DNA of 64,000 nt. Origin: Alphaproteobacteria bacterium (GTDB lineage: Bacteria; Pseudomonadota; Alphaproteobacteria; SMXQ01). The notes under the pieces were generated by a model. It was not told where the DNA came from, made no database searches, and worked only from the letters and a program-made list of their open reading frames with translations. Shown here piece after piece: positions 34,116 to 42,342 of this stretch (position 1 is its first letter; every line of letters begins with the position of its first letter). The stretch spans positions 1 to 64,000 of the forward strand of contig JAURLI010000011.1 in assembly GCA_030831315.1 (NCBI GenBank), given 5' to 3'. The position numbers and the translations under genes are program-made.

Positions 34116-34742
34116 ATGAACCTCCGCAAAGTTCTCATTTTCGCTATTGCCGCCCTGGCCGCGGTTCTTCTTGCTTTCGCACTGGTCAAGGGTGTGCGGC
34201 TGTTCACGGGGACGACATCCGCGCCGGGCGGCGCCGTGGTGGCGACGGCGGGTGCGGCGATCGGCGGCCCCTTAACGCTCACCGATTCCGGCGGAAAGCG
34301 GGTCACCGATGCCGATTTTCGTGGGCGCTATGTCCTCATCTACTTCGGCTACACCTTCTGTCCCGATGTCTGCCCGACCGAATTGCAGGCGATGGGCCGG
34401 GCCCTCGATCTGCTTGGGCCTGCCGGTGAAAAGATCGTGCCCGTGTTCATCAGCGTCGATCCGGCGCGCGACACGCCCGAAACTCTCGGCAAATATGTGT
34501 GCGCGTTTCATCCGCGCATGATCGGCCTGTCGGGCAGCGATGATGACATTGCCCGCGCGGCCAAGGCGTTCCGGGTCTATTACCGGCTGGGCCGGCCGAG
34601 CGCGCCGGGGGCAAAGGATTACCTCGTCGATCACACATCCTTCATCTACCTGATGGGCCCCGACGGGAAGCTCGCGGTGCTGCTGCGCGGCGGCGCCGGG
34701 GCCGAAGCCATCGCCCAGGGAATCCGCAGCGTCCTGCCCTAG
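34116..34742 (+). CDS. SCO1/SenC family copper chaperone
   Basis: 208 residues: one N-terminal membrane anchor (about 5-25) and a thioredoxin-like domain. The copper-binding CPDVCP motif (Cys82, Cys86) and the third ligand His173 (VDHTSF) are intact. SCO proteins deliver copper to, or reduce, the CuA site of cytochrome c oxidase in the periplasm. It is 11 bases downstream of the cation transporter and about 60 bases upstream of a PCuAC-type chaperone, the usual partner for CuA assembly. No oxidase subunit genes are in the window. Confidence 0.95.
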   Translation: MNLRKVLIFAIAALAAVLLAFALVKGVRLFTGTTSAPGGAVVATAGAAIGGPLTLTDSGGKRVTDADFRGRYVLIYFGYTFCPDVCPTELQAMGRALDLLGPAGEKIVPVFISVDPARDTPETLGKYVCAFHPRMIGLSGSDDDIARAAKAFRVYYRLGRPSAPGAKDYLVDHTSFIYLMGPDGKLAVLLRGGAGAEAIAQGIRSVLP

Positions 34743-34800
34743 CCATCGCCGCCAAGGGCCGTTAGGATCGCGCCCGCCCCCGAACAAGCCGGAGTATCCC

Positions 34801-35277
34801 ATGCGTTTTCGCAGTTTTTTCGGTGCAGCCGTGTTCGCGCTTGCCTTCGTTCCCGCCGTTTCCGCTCACGACTACAGCAAGGGCAAGATGGTCGTCGATC
34901 ATCCCTGGGCTCGTGCGACCATCGGCACGGCGCGCCCGGGTGTGGTTTACCTAGCCCTGATCAATGAAGGCAAAGTCGCGGACAAGCTGTTGTCGGCGGC
35001 GACCCCCGTCGCCGCGCGCGTCGAAATCCACCGTTCCTTCATGGAAGGCAACGTCATGCGCATGGCGCCGGTCGATGGCGTCGAAGTCGCCGCGGGCCGC
35101 ACGGTCGAATTCGCGCCGGGCGGGCTGCACCTGATGCTGATGGGTCTGAATAAGGAACTTGCCGCAGGCGACCGCGTTTCCCTGACGCTCGTTTTCGAAA
35201 AGGCGGGCCGCATCCAGGCCAAGGTCACGGTCATGCCGATGGGTGCCGGCGCGCATGGCGGCGGTATGAAGCACTGA
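34801..35277 (+). CDS. Periplasmic copper chaperone PCu(A)C
   Basis: 158 residues with a signal peptide (cleavage near SA-HD, residues 22-23). The copper motif H-X10-M-X21-H-X-M is matched exactly by His77, Met88, His110 and Met112. The C-terminus is Gly/His/Met rich (AHGGGMKH), which may add a second copper site as in other members. It receives Cu(I) in the periplasm and hands it to SCO or CuA. Third gene of the metal cluster; a strong terminator follows. Confidence 0.95.
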   Translation: MRFRSFFGAAVFALAFVPAVSAHDYSKGKMVVDHPWARATIGTARPGVVYLALINEGKVADKLLSAATPVAARVEIHRSFMEGNVMRMAPVDGVEVAAGRTVEFAPGGLHLMLMGLNKELAAGDRVSLTLVFEKAGRIQAKVTVMPMGAGAHGGGMKH

Positions 35278-35300
35278 GTTTTCTCTGCACGGAAAAGCCA

Positions 35301-35336
35301 AAGGGCCGGAAGTTTCCTTCCGGCCCTTCGTTTTTT
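35301..35336 (+). terminator. Intrinsic terminator after the PCuAC gene
   Basis: AAGGGCCGGAAG and CTTCCGGCCCTT pair perfectly (12 pairs) around TTTC, followed by CG and six Ts. It may also serve the convergent BI-1 gene in the other direction. Confidence 0.92.
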
Positions 35337-35349
35337 ATGGCACGTGCCG

Positions 35350-36066
35350 TCAGTCGCGGCGCTGGCCCAGAAGCTGCAGCAGCAGCATCATCAGGTTGAT
35401 GAAGTCGAGGTAGAGCGCAAGCGCGCCCATGATCGCCTTCTTGCCCGCGGTCTCGGCAGGGTCGCTCTCGAGGTATTCGGACTTGATGCGCTGGGTGTCG
35501 TAGGCGGTCAGGCCCGCGAACACCAGCACGCCGATCACCGAGATGGCGAACTGCAGGCCGGAGCTCTTGAGGAACATGTTCACCAGCCCGGCGATGATGA
35601 TGCCGAACAGGCCCATGATCAGGAAGGACGCCATGCCCGACAGATCGCGCTTGGTGGTGTAGCCGTAGAGGCTCAGCGCACCGAAGGAAGCGGCGGTGAT
35701 GAAAAACACGCGCGCGATGGACTGACCGGTAAAGACGATGAAGATCGTCGACAGCGACAGGCCCATGACGGCGGCGAAGGTCCAGAACAAGGCCTGTGAC
35801 GCGAACAGCGACAGGCGGTGGATGCCGAAGCTCAGGACGAGAACGAAGGCGAGCGGTGCCAGCATCACCACCCAAGCGAGGGGTGTGCCGAAAATCGACT
35901 GCATGAGCGTCTGCGAACTGGCGGCCGCATAGGCGACGATGCCCGTCAGTGCGACGGCGGAAGCCATGTAGTTGTAAACCGTCAGCATGTGCTGGCGCAG
36001 GCCGACGTCGATCTGCGCGGCCTCCAGCTGTGCCTGGGTCATTGTGCGTCTGTCGGGGGCAAGCAT
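35350..36066 (-). CDS. Bax inhibitor-1/YccA family membrane protein
   Basis: 238 residues with seven hydrophobic helices and the BI-1 hallmarks GYTTKRDLSGM and the C-terminal acidic TAYDTQRIKSEY loop, plus ALALYLDFINLM in the last helices. Bacterial members are pH-sensitive calcium-leak channels (BsYetJ type) or FtsH-interacting proteins (YccA). GAGGAAC precedes the chosen ATG (MLAPDRRT); a start 14 codons earlier lacks such a site. The promoter region holds an unusually dense set of GGTCA/TGACC dyads, suggesting tight control by a dimeric regulator. Confidence 0.92.
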   Translation of the reverse strand: MLAPDRRTMTQAQLEAAQIDVGLRQHMLTVYNYMASAVALTGIVAYAAASSQTLMQSIFGTPLAWVVMLAPLAFVLVLSFGIHRLSLFASQALFWTFAAVMGLSLSTIFIVFTGQSIARVFFITAASFGALSLYGYTTKRDLSGMASFLIMGLFGIIIAGLVNMFLKSSGLQFAISVIGVLVFAGLTAYDTQRIKSEYLESDPAETAGKKAIMGALALYLDFINLMMLLLQLLGQRRD

Positions 36067-36102
36067 CTGTGTGTTCCTCGGCAGTTTGAAGTCCCTGTGG
36101 GC

Positions 36103-36142
36103 GGTCATTATGACCGACCAATTCGGTCAAAAATATGGTCAT
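36103..36142. promoter_or_regulatory. Clustered GGTCAT/ATGACC dyads upstream of the BI-1 gene
   Basis: GGTCATTATGACC (36103-36115) is a perfect 6+6 palindrome with one central base. TGACCG-N7-CGGTCA (36111-36129) overlaps it, and another GGTCAT follows at 36137. The arrangement resembles operators of TetR-family repressors. It lies about 40 bases before the BI-1 start and overlaps an AT-rich segment that may be the core promoter. No tetR-like gene is nearby. Confidence 0.45.
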
Positions 36143-36205
36143 GCCACCGGGAAAATTCAAGGGAAACCGGGACTTGGCGGATTTCGGCCCTTCTTGGGGC
36201 GGTTT

Positions 36206-38794
36206 TCAGCCCCGCGCCGCCTCGCGCAGGACCTGCGCCGGGGCCTGGGCCAGCGCCCGCCAGGTTCCGGCGAATCCGAAGCCGATGACCGCACCGGCGG
36301 CGCCGATCAGGGCAGCGGCGGCGGGGCCGGGCAGGAACGCCCAGTCCGCATCCATGACCTGGGTGAGGACGAAGAATGCCGCACCGGTTCCGAGAACGGC
36401 CGCGATGACGGCCGCGCCCAACCCGATCAACCCGTATTCCATGATATAGGCAAGCGCCAGGTCGCGCCGACGCGCGCCGGTGATCTTCAGGATCACCGCG
36501 TCGCGGGTGCGTTCGCGCCGGCCCGCCGCGACGGCGCCAGCGAGAACGAGAATTCCGGAAACGAGCGCCAGCGCCGCCGTCAGCCGTGCCGCCAACCCGA
36601 TCTTGCCGAGCGCGTCGGCGGCTGCTTCCAGCGCCTCGCGTACGCGAATGGCGGTGACGTTGGCGAACTTGTCGGTGACCGCCTGGGCCAGTTTTTCTTC
36701 TGCCTCGCGGCTCGCCATGACCGTGGCGATGAAGGTCTGCGGCGCACCTTCCAGAAGGCCCGGCGCGAAGATCATGGTGAAGTTGAGGCCGAGCTGCGAC
36801 CAGTCGATCTGCCGCGTATTGGCGATCTTCGCCGTCAACTCGCGTCCCAGCACGTTGATGGTGATGCTGTCGCCGATACCGAGCCCGAGCCCTTCGGCGA
36901 TGCGCGCATCGACGCTGACCAGCGGCGGCCCCTTGTAATCGGCGGGCCACCAGTTGCCTGCGACGATGTCCGTATTTTCCGGCATCGCCGCCGCATAAGT
37001 GACGCCCCGATCGCTCTCGACGGCCCAGCGGGCGCTGGGGCCGACCGTGACCTGTTCGATCGGCGTGCCGTTTGCGCGCGCGATGCGCCCGCGCAGTGAC
37101 GGCATCCGGTTGATGCCGCCGGCGCCGGGAACGCTGCTCACGGCGGCCTCGAAGGTGGCGACCTGGTCGGGCTGGATGTCGATGAAGAAATAGGCGGGTG
37201 CCGCTTCGGGGATGCGGCTGTCGAGCTGGCGCTGGAAGTTGCCCTCGATCTCGGCCAGCGCCACGAACACGGTCAGCCCGATGCCGAGTGCCAGCACGAT
37301 GCTGCGCGCCGGTGCGCCCGGCCGCGCGATATTAGCGAGCGCCAGTTGCAGGCGTGGCGACGGCCGCCCGGCGGCCCCCAGCCCGCGCGCCGCGCGCGCC
37401 GCCATGTGTGCGAAGATGCGGCCCGCAAGGGTAAAGATGCCGAAGGCGATGATGGCGCCGGCGATGAACCAGAGTGCGAAGGACGGGCGGAAGGCGCTCG
37501 CCACGGCAAGCGCCGCGATGGTCAATCCGGCGACTGCCAGCGCCAGCAAGGTGCCCGCACGCGGGCGGAAGCGAACGGAACCGACCAACCCGCGAAACAG
37601 CGCCGCGGCGGGAACGTCGCGCGCCTGGGCCAGCGGCCACAGGGTGAACAGCGCCGCGACCGCGATGCCGTATATGGCCGCCGCCGCCAGCGCCAGCGGT
37701 TGCAGCGCGAATTCGGCAGTGACCGGCAGGTACTGGGCAAGGAGCGGCGCCAGCGCCAGCGGCAGCACGACACCCACGCCAAGTCCGATCGCGATGCCGG
37801 TTGCCGCCATCAGTGCGATCTCGATACCGAAAACCATGAAGATGAAACGCGACCGCGCCCCCAGGCATTTCAGGGTGGCGATGGTATCGCGCTTGGCTTC
37901 AAGGTGCCCGCGCACGGCGCCCGCCACGCCGACGCCGCCGACCAGCAGCGTCGTCAGCCCGACAAGGGTGAAGAACAACGCTGCGCGATCAACGTAACGC
38001 TGGATGCGCGGCGTCGCTTCCGCGATGTTGCGCACGCGCCAGCTCGCCTCCGGGAAAGCGGCGTCGAGTGCGTCCTCAAGCGCCACGCCGTCGGTTCCGG
38101 GCGCGTAGGCAAGACGATAATGCCAGCGGATCAGGCTGCCCGGCTGCACCAGACCCGTTGCCGCCAGCGCCGCCTCGGCGATGAACACGCGCGGTCCCAG
38201 CTTGAACGCGCCCGATGCCTTGTCCGGTTCGTTTTCGACTTCGGCGCGGATGGTGAAACGCGCGAGGCCGATGGTAATGGCATCGCCGGTCTTGAGGCCG
38301 AGGCGCGCAAGAAGCCCGCGCTCGACCGCGGCGCCGAAAGTGCCCGACGCATCGGGTTTCAGCGCCGTCTCCAGCGTCATGCGCGGCGCAAGAATGACGT
38401 TGCCCAGCAGCGGATAGGCGCCATCGACGGCTTTCAATTCGATCAGCGACCGGTTGCGGCCCTGACGCGGGGCGGCATCCGCCGGGCGCGACGCCATGGC
38501 GCGCATGGAAACGGCAAGGGACACGCGGGCGCGCTCGCGCATCCAGTTCACCTGCGCCGTCGTCGCCGGGCCGCCGGTGACGCGGATGTCGAGATCGCCA
38601 CCAAGAAGGATGCGCGCATCGCGCGCCAGCCCGTCGCGCACCATGCCGGTCAGCGACCCGATGCCGGCGATGGCTGCAACGCCAAGTGCCAGGCAGGCCA
38701 GCATGACGGCAAAGCCGCGAAAGCCGCCGCGCAGATCGCGGCGGGCAAAGCGCCATGCGGTTGAAAAGGTTTCGGCTCTGGCGCCGGCGCTCAT
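36206..38794 (-). CDS. ABC transporter permease, YbbP/FtsX type
   Basis: 862 residues, the normal size of YbbP-like permeases. It has an N-terminal membrane helix (about 25-45), a large extracytoplasmic domain, and two blocks of FtsX/MacB-like helices (VGLTTLLVGGVGVAGAV, SGILVLAGAVAAGRRERTRD and others). The DAVILKITGARRRDL loop near the C-terminus is the usual site of contact with the ATPase. Its ATG overlaps the stop of the ATPase gene (ATGA). YbbA-YbbP is thought to move lipids or hydrophobic compounds across the envelope, and the tesA-like gene lies divergent from it as in E. coli. Confidence 0.92.
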   Translation of the reverse strand: MSAGARAETFSTAWRFARRDLRGGFRGFAVMLACLALGVAAIAGIGSLTGMVRDGLARDARILLGGDLDIRVTGGPATTAQVNWMRERARVSLAVSMRAMASRPADAAPRQGRNRSLIELKAVDGAYPLLGNVILAPRMTLETALKPDASGTFGAAVERGLLARLGLKTGDAITIGLARFTIRAEVENEPDKASGAFKLGPRVFIAEAALAATGLVQPGSLIRWHYRLAYAPGTDGVALEDALDAAFPEASWRVRNIAEATPRIQRYVDRAALFFTLVGLTTLLVGGVGVAGAVRGHLEAKRDTIATLKCLGARSRFIFMVFGIEIALMAATGIAIGLGVGVVLPLALAPLLAQYLPVTAEFALQPLALAAAAIYGIAVAALFTLWPLAQARDVPAAALFRGLVGSVRFRPRAGTLLALAVAGLTIAALAVASAFRPSFALWFIAGAIIAFGIFTLAGRIFAHMAARAARGLGAAGRPSPRLQLALANIARPGAPARSIVLALGIGLTVFVALAEIEGNFQRQLDSRIPEAAPAYFFIDIQPDQVATFEAAVSSVPGAGGINRMPSLRGRIARANGTPIEQVTVGPSARWAVESDRGVTYAAAMPENTDIVAGNWWPADYKGPPLVSVDARIAEGLGLGIGDSITINVLGRELTAKIANTRQIDWSQLGLNFTMIFAPGLLEGAPQTFIATVMASREAEEKLAQAVTDKFANVTAIRVREALEAAADALGKIGLAARLTAALALVSGILVLAGAVAAGRRERTRDAVILKITGARRRDLALAYIMEYGLIGLGAAVIAAVLGTGAAFFVLTQVMDADWAFLPGPAAAALIGAAGAVIGFGFAGTWRALAQAPAQVLREAARG

Positions 38795-39471
38795 TGTGCC
38801 GCCCTTGCGCGATCGGCGGCGATGCGGCCGTCCTCTATGTGGATGGTGCGCGGGCAGCGTGCGGCAAGGCGTTCGTCATGGGTAATCAGCACCAGCGTCG
38901 CGCCGCTTTTTTCGTGCAGGCGGAAAAGAATTTCGATGACCTGTTCGCCGGTGGTGCTGTCGAGATTTCCGGTCGGCTCGTCGGCCAGTATCAGGCCCGG
39001 GCCTGATGCGAAGGCGCGCGCGATGGCGACGCGCTGCTGTTCGCCGCCCGACATTTCCACCGGGTAATGATCGAGGCGATGGCCGAGCCCGACGCTTTCC
39101 AGAGCCGCGCGCGCCCGTGGATAGGCATCGCCATGGCCGGCAAGTTCCAGCGGCACGGCGACGTTTTCGATCGCGGTCATCGATGCGACCAGGTGAAAGG
39201 ACTGGAAAACGATGCCGACATGCTCGCGGCGAAAAAGCGCCAGCGCATCCTCGTCGAGCGCGCCAAGGTCCCTGCCGCGGATGGAAACGCGGCCCGCGCT
39301 CGGTTGCTCGAGGCCGGCCATCACCATCAGCAGCGTCGATTTACCCGAACCGGACGGGCCAAGGACTGCCACAGCCTCGCCATCTTTGACGTCGAGGCTG
39401 ATGCCACGAAGGATTTCGACGGGCCCCGCCCGGGATTGCAGTTTGAGGCGAACGTCCTCAAGATGAATCAT
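38791..39471 (-). CDS. ABC transporter ATP-binding protein, YbbA/LolD-like
   Basis: 226 residues with Walker A GPSGSGKST (38-46), Q-loop FQSFHL, signature MSGGEQQRVAIARA, Walker B LILADEPTGNLD and the H-loop LITHDERLA. This is the MacB/LolD/YbbA class that drives FtsX-type permeases as mechanotransmission devices. The start MIHLEDVRLK is chosen because 20 residues further upstream in the frame show no family character. It is coupled to the permease by a four-base overlap and diverges from the TesA-like gene over about 70 bases. Confidence 0.94.
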   Translation of the reverse strand: MIHLEDVRLKLQSRAGPVEILRGISLDVKDGEAVAVLGPSGSGKSTLLMVMAGLEQPSAGRVSIRGRDLGALDEDALALFRREHVGIVFQSFHLVASMTAIENVAVPLELAGHGDAYPRARAALESVGLGHRLDHYPVEMSGGEQQRVAIARAFASGPGLILADEPTGNLDSTTGEQVIEILFRLHEKSGATLVLITHDERLAARCPRTIHIEDGRIAADRARAAQ

Positions 39472-39543
39472 GATCTGCTCTGTTCTTTCCGGCGTAGGGC
39501 CAAAAGTACGACGGTCACCCGCCGGACGCACTCATCGGGATAT

Positions 39544-40215
39544 GTGTCCTTGACCCGCATTGTCAATCTTGCTGCCTTTTATACGCTCGTCATTGTCATG
39601 GCGATCATGGCGGTTTTGCGGCCCGTGGCGGCGGCGGAGCCACTTCATATCCTGGTTCTGGGCGACAGTCTCAGCGCCGGGCTCGGCCTGCCCGCGCGTG
39701 AAGCCTTCCCCGCCCGCCTGGAGGCGGCGCTGCGCGCCAAGGGCCATGACGTCGCGGTGATCAATGCCGGGGTGTCGGGCGATACCACGGCCGGCGGCAA
39801 GGCGCGCATCAACTGGTCGCTGGCAGGCCCCCCGCGCCCCGGTGCGGTGATCGTGGCGCTCGGCTCGAATGATGCCCTGCGCGGCATCGAGCCCGCCGAA
39901 ACACGGGCCAATCTGGATGCCATCATCGGGGCGGTCCGGGCAGCGGGCCTGCCCGCATTGCTCGCGGGCATGAAGGCACCCCGCAATTTCGGCGCCGATT
40001 ACGTGCGCGAATTCGAAGCGGTGTTCCCGGCACTTGCCGCGCGCTACGATGCGCTCTACTACCCGTTCATCCTCGAAGGGGTGGCGCTGGACCCGGCCCT
40101 CAACCAGGCCGACGGCATCCACCCCAATGAAAGGGGCGTCGCGCGCATGGTCGCTGGAATTCTGCCGCTTGCCGAACAGCTTGTCGCCCGCGCCCGGGCG
40201 AAGGCTGCGCCATGA
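39544..40215 (+). CDS. TesA-like SGNH esterase (arylesterase / lysophospholipase L1 family), secreted
   Basis: About 223 residues from a GTG (VSLTRIVNLA) that provides a full signal peptide ending near AAA-EP, residues 29-33; an ATG at 39598 would leave only a short one. SGNH blocks are clear: VLGDSLSAGLG with nucleophile Ser42, the Gly in GVSGDTT, the Asn in ALGSNDAL, and the Asp-His pair in DGIHPNERG. Periplasmic esterase or thioesterase acting on acyl chains. The divergent ybbA-ybbP genes are its conserved neighbours from E. coli onward, which suggests a shared role with lipids. The stop overlaps the FIST gene start (ATGA). Confidence 0.9.
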   Translation: MSLTRIVNLAAFYTLVIVMAIMAVLRPVAAAEPLHILVLGDSLSAGLGLPAREAFPARLEAALRAKGHDVAVINAGVSGDTTAGGKARINWSLAGPPRPGAVIVALGSNDALRGIEPAETRANLDAIIGAVRAAGLPALLAGMKAPRNFGADYVREFEAVFPALAARYDALYYPFILEGVALDPALNQADGIHPNERGVARMVAGILPLAEQLVARARAKAAP

Positions 40216-41327
40216 GGAGCGGCGCCTACCGTGCCGCCCATGCCGCCGGCGAAGACTGGGGCCGCGTCGCCAAGGCGCTGTCCGACCAGCTCGGCCCCGG
40301 CGGCAACAAGCCCGAAGGACTTGGATTTCTCTATTTGACCGAGCCGCTCGCGAGCGATCTCGGCAGCGTGCTCACCTTCCTGCGCGAAACCACCGGTGTC
40401 GCCGACTGGGTCGGCGCCGTCGGTTTCGGCGTTGCCGCCAATCGTGCCGAATATTTCAACGAACCGGCGGGTGCCGCATTGGTGGCCCCCTTCGGCCCGG
40501 GCGACTATCACCTGCTGCGCTCGATCATCACCGACCGTCCCGGCAAGAACGGCATCGGGCGTTTCGCCGCAGAGGGGGTGCCGGTCGGCATCGTTCACGG
40601 CGATGCCGCCAACGGCACCTTGCCCGATATTGTTTCGGCATTGGCCGATGAAAGCGGTGCGTTCCTGGCGGGCGGCCTGACCGCGCTTGCCGCGCGTGCC
40701 CAGATCGCGGGCGAAGTGACGGGCGGGGGCCTGTCGGGCGTGCTGATCGCGCCGGGCATCGGCGCCATCACCGGCGTCAGCCAGGGTTGCGCACCCATCG
40801 GCGCGCCCCACGCGATCACCGACGGGCGCGCCAACGTTTTGGTCGAGCTTGACCGGCGGCCGTCCCTTGACGTGTTTCTCGAAGATGTGGGACCCGATCT
40901 CGCCACGAATCTGGAGCATGCCGGGCGCATGGTTCATGTCGCCCTTGCCGTGCCGGGATCGGACCGGGGCGACTATCTCGTGCGCAACATCACCGGCATC
41001 GATCCCGATCGCGGGCTGATGGCGATCGGCGAAACCATCGACACCGGCCAGTCGCTGACCTTCTGCATGCACAACCGCGATACCGCTGTTGCCGATCTCA
41101 AGCGCATGGCCTCCGACATGGCGCGCCGCTTGGGCGCGCCGCCTTCGGCCGGGCTGTATTTTTCCTGTGTGGCGCGCGGGCCCAACCTGTTCGGGCCCGA
41201 CGGGCGGGAAATGAAGCTGATCGCCGAAGAACTCGGCGATTTTCCCATCGCCGGGTTCTACGCCAACGGCGAGATCTTCAATCATCGCCTTTACGGCTAC
41301 ACCGGCGTGCTCGTGCTGTTCCCGTGA
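40212..41327 (+). CDS. FIST N-/C-domain signal-transduction protein
   Basis: 371 residues comprising an N-terminal FIST domain (about 30-215) and a FIST_C domain (about 215-360). Segments typical of the family are VGAVGFGVAANRAEYF, VLIAPGIGAITGVSQGCAPIG, the SCVARGPNLFG stretch with its Cys, and the closing FPIAGFYANGEIF with YTGVLVLF. FIST domains are predicted small-ligand sensors, perhaps for amino acids; direct evidence is scarce. This is a stand-alone protein with no kinase or PAS output attached. It overlaps the esterase (ATGA) and the ThpR gene (GTGA), so the three are co-translated. Confidence 0.9.
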   Translation: MRSGAYRAAHAAGEDWGRVAKALSDQLGPGGNKPEGLGFLYLTEPLASDLGSVLTFLRETTGVADWVGAVGFGVAANRAEYFNEPAGAALVAPFGPGDYHLLRSIITDRPGKNGIGRFAAEGVPVGIVHGDAANGTLPDIVSALADESGAFLAGGLTALAARAQIAGEVTGGGLSGVLIAPGIGAITGVSQGCAPIGAPHAITDGRANVLVELDRRPSLDVFLEDVGPDLATNLEHAGRMVHVALAVPGSDRGDYLVRNITGIDPDRGLMAIGETIDTGQSLTFCMHNRDTAVADLKRMASDMARRLGAPPSAGLYFSCVARGPNLFGPDGREMKLIAEELGDFPIAGFYANGEIFNHRLYGYTGVLVLFP

Positions 41328-41863
41328 TCCGCCTGTTTACCGCACTGGAACTTCCCGATACGGCAAAATCCTATCTCGCCGCGACGGCGGGCGGCGTGCC
41401 GGGCGCGCGCTGGGTACCGGTCGAAAACATGCATATCACGCTGCGCTTCATCGGCAACGTGGACGAAGCGACGGCAGGCGATCTGGCAGCCGCCCTTGCT
41501 GGCGTGCGCGGGCCCGCCTTCGATGTCGACATAGAAGGTGCCGGGTATTTCAGCTGCGGGCGCAAGCCCACCATGCTATGGGCAGGTGTCGCGCGCAGCG
41601 ATGCGCTGGCGCATTTGCAGGAAAGAATTGAATCGGTACTGGTGCGCGCCGGTGCTGCGCCCGAGACGCGAAAGTTCACGCCGCATGTGACGCTCGCGCG
41701 CCTCAATGGTGCGCCGCTCGCCCGTGTCGAGGCCTTCGTTGCCGATCACGCGCTGATGCGCCTGCCGGCGTTCCGCGTGTCGCATTTCACGTTGTTCGCG
41801 TCTTATCTCGGCCACGATCATCCGACTTACGTGGCCGAAACCAACTATCCGCTGGAAGACTGA
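41324..41863 (+). CDS. thpR: RNA 2',3'-cyclic phosphodiesterase
   Basis: 179 residues of the 2H phosphoesterase family (formerly 2'-5' RNA ligase, LigT). Both catalytic tetrapeptides are present, HITL and HVTL, about 90 residues apart, with RLFTALELP at the start. It hydrolyses RNA 2',3'-cyclic phosphate ends; the biological RNA is unknown. It begins with GTG inside the FIST stop (GTGA). Its last 19 bases overlap the end of the convergent phosphatase gene. Confidence 0.92.
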   Translation: MIRLFTALELPDTAKSYLAATAGGVPGARWVPVENMHITLRFIGNVDEATAGDLAAALAGVRGPAFDVDIEGAGYFSCGRKPTMLWAGVARSDALAHLQERIESVLVRAGAAPETRKFTPHVTLARLNGAPLARVEAFVADHALMRLPAFRVSHFTLFASYLGHDHPTYVAETNYPLED

Positions 41864-42342
41864 GCGGGCGAGAGCTCGTGGCGCGCGATCAGGTCCATGA
41901 GCAGCGCCTTGCCCGATTCTTCCAAGAGGTCGAGCACATGCTCGAAGTCCTCGGCGCCACCGTAATAGGGATCAGGAACGTCTTCGCCCAGATGCGGCGC
42001 GAAATCCAGCATCAGCCGCAGCCTGTCGCGCCCGCGCGTGCCCGCCATGTGCGAGAGATTGCGCAGGTTGCCACGGTCCATGGCAACGATCAGGTCGAAG
42101 TCGAGAAAGTCTTCGGGCTGCGCCTTGCGCGCGCGCTGGTGAGCGATGTCGACGCCGCGCTTTTGCGCTGCACGCACGGCGCGGGCGTCGGGCCCGTCGC
42201 CGATGTGATAATCGGTGGTGCCGGCCGAATCGGCGACGATGGCATGGGACAGCCCGGCATCTGCGACCAGCCGTTCGAACACGCCCTGGGCCGAGGGCGA
42301 GCGGCAGATGTTTCCCATGCAGACGAACAGAATGCGGATCAC
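41845..42342 (-). CDS. Low-molecular-weight protein tyrosine phosphatase
   Basis: 165 residues. The P-loop CMGNICRSP starts at Cys8 with Arg14 (C-X5-R-S), and the general-acid Asp is in VPDPYYGG. It removes phosphate from tyrosine residues; in bacteria often on BY-kinases of polysaccharide export, though no such kinase is here. GTG start (VIRILFVCMG) overlaps the symporter stop by GTGA; a longer frame upstream would read through that gene. The 3' end overlaps thpR by 19 bases. Confidence 0.93.
   Translation of the reverse strand: MIRILFVCMGNICRSPSAQGVFERLVADAGLSHAIVADSAGTTDYHIGDGPDARAVRAAQKRGVDIAHQRARKAQPEDFLDFDLIVAMDRGNLRNLSHMAGTRGRDRLRLMLDFAPHLGEDVPDPYYGGAEDFEHVLDLLEESGKALLMDLIARHELSPAQSSSG

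Noticed and set aside
37346-38764. A 472-codon plus-strand frame inside the YbbP-like permease
   Set aside because: Arg/Gly/Gln-rich shadow of the permease codons; no start signal or domain.
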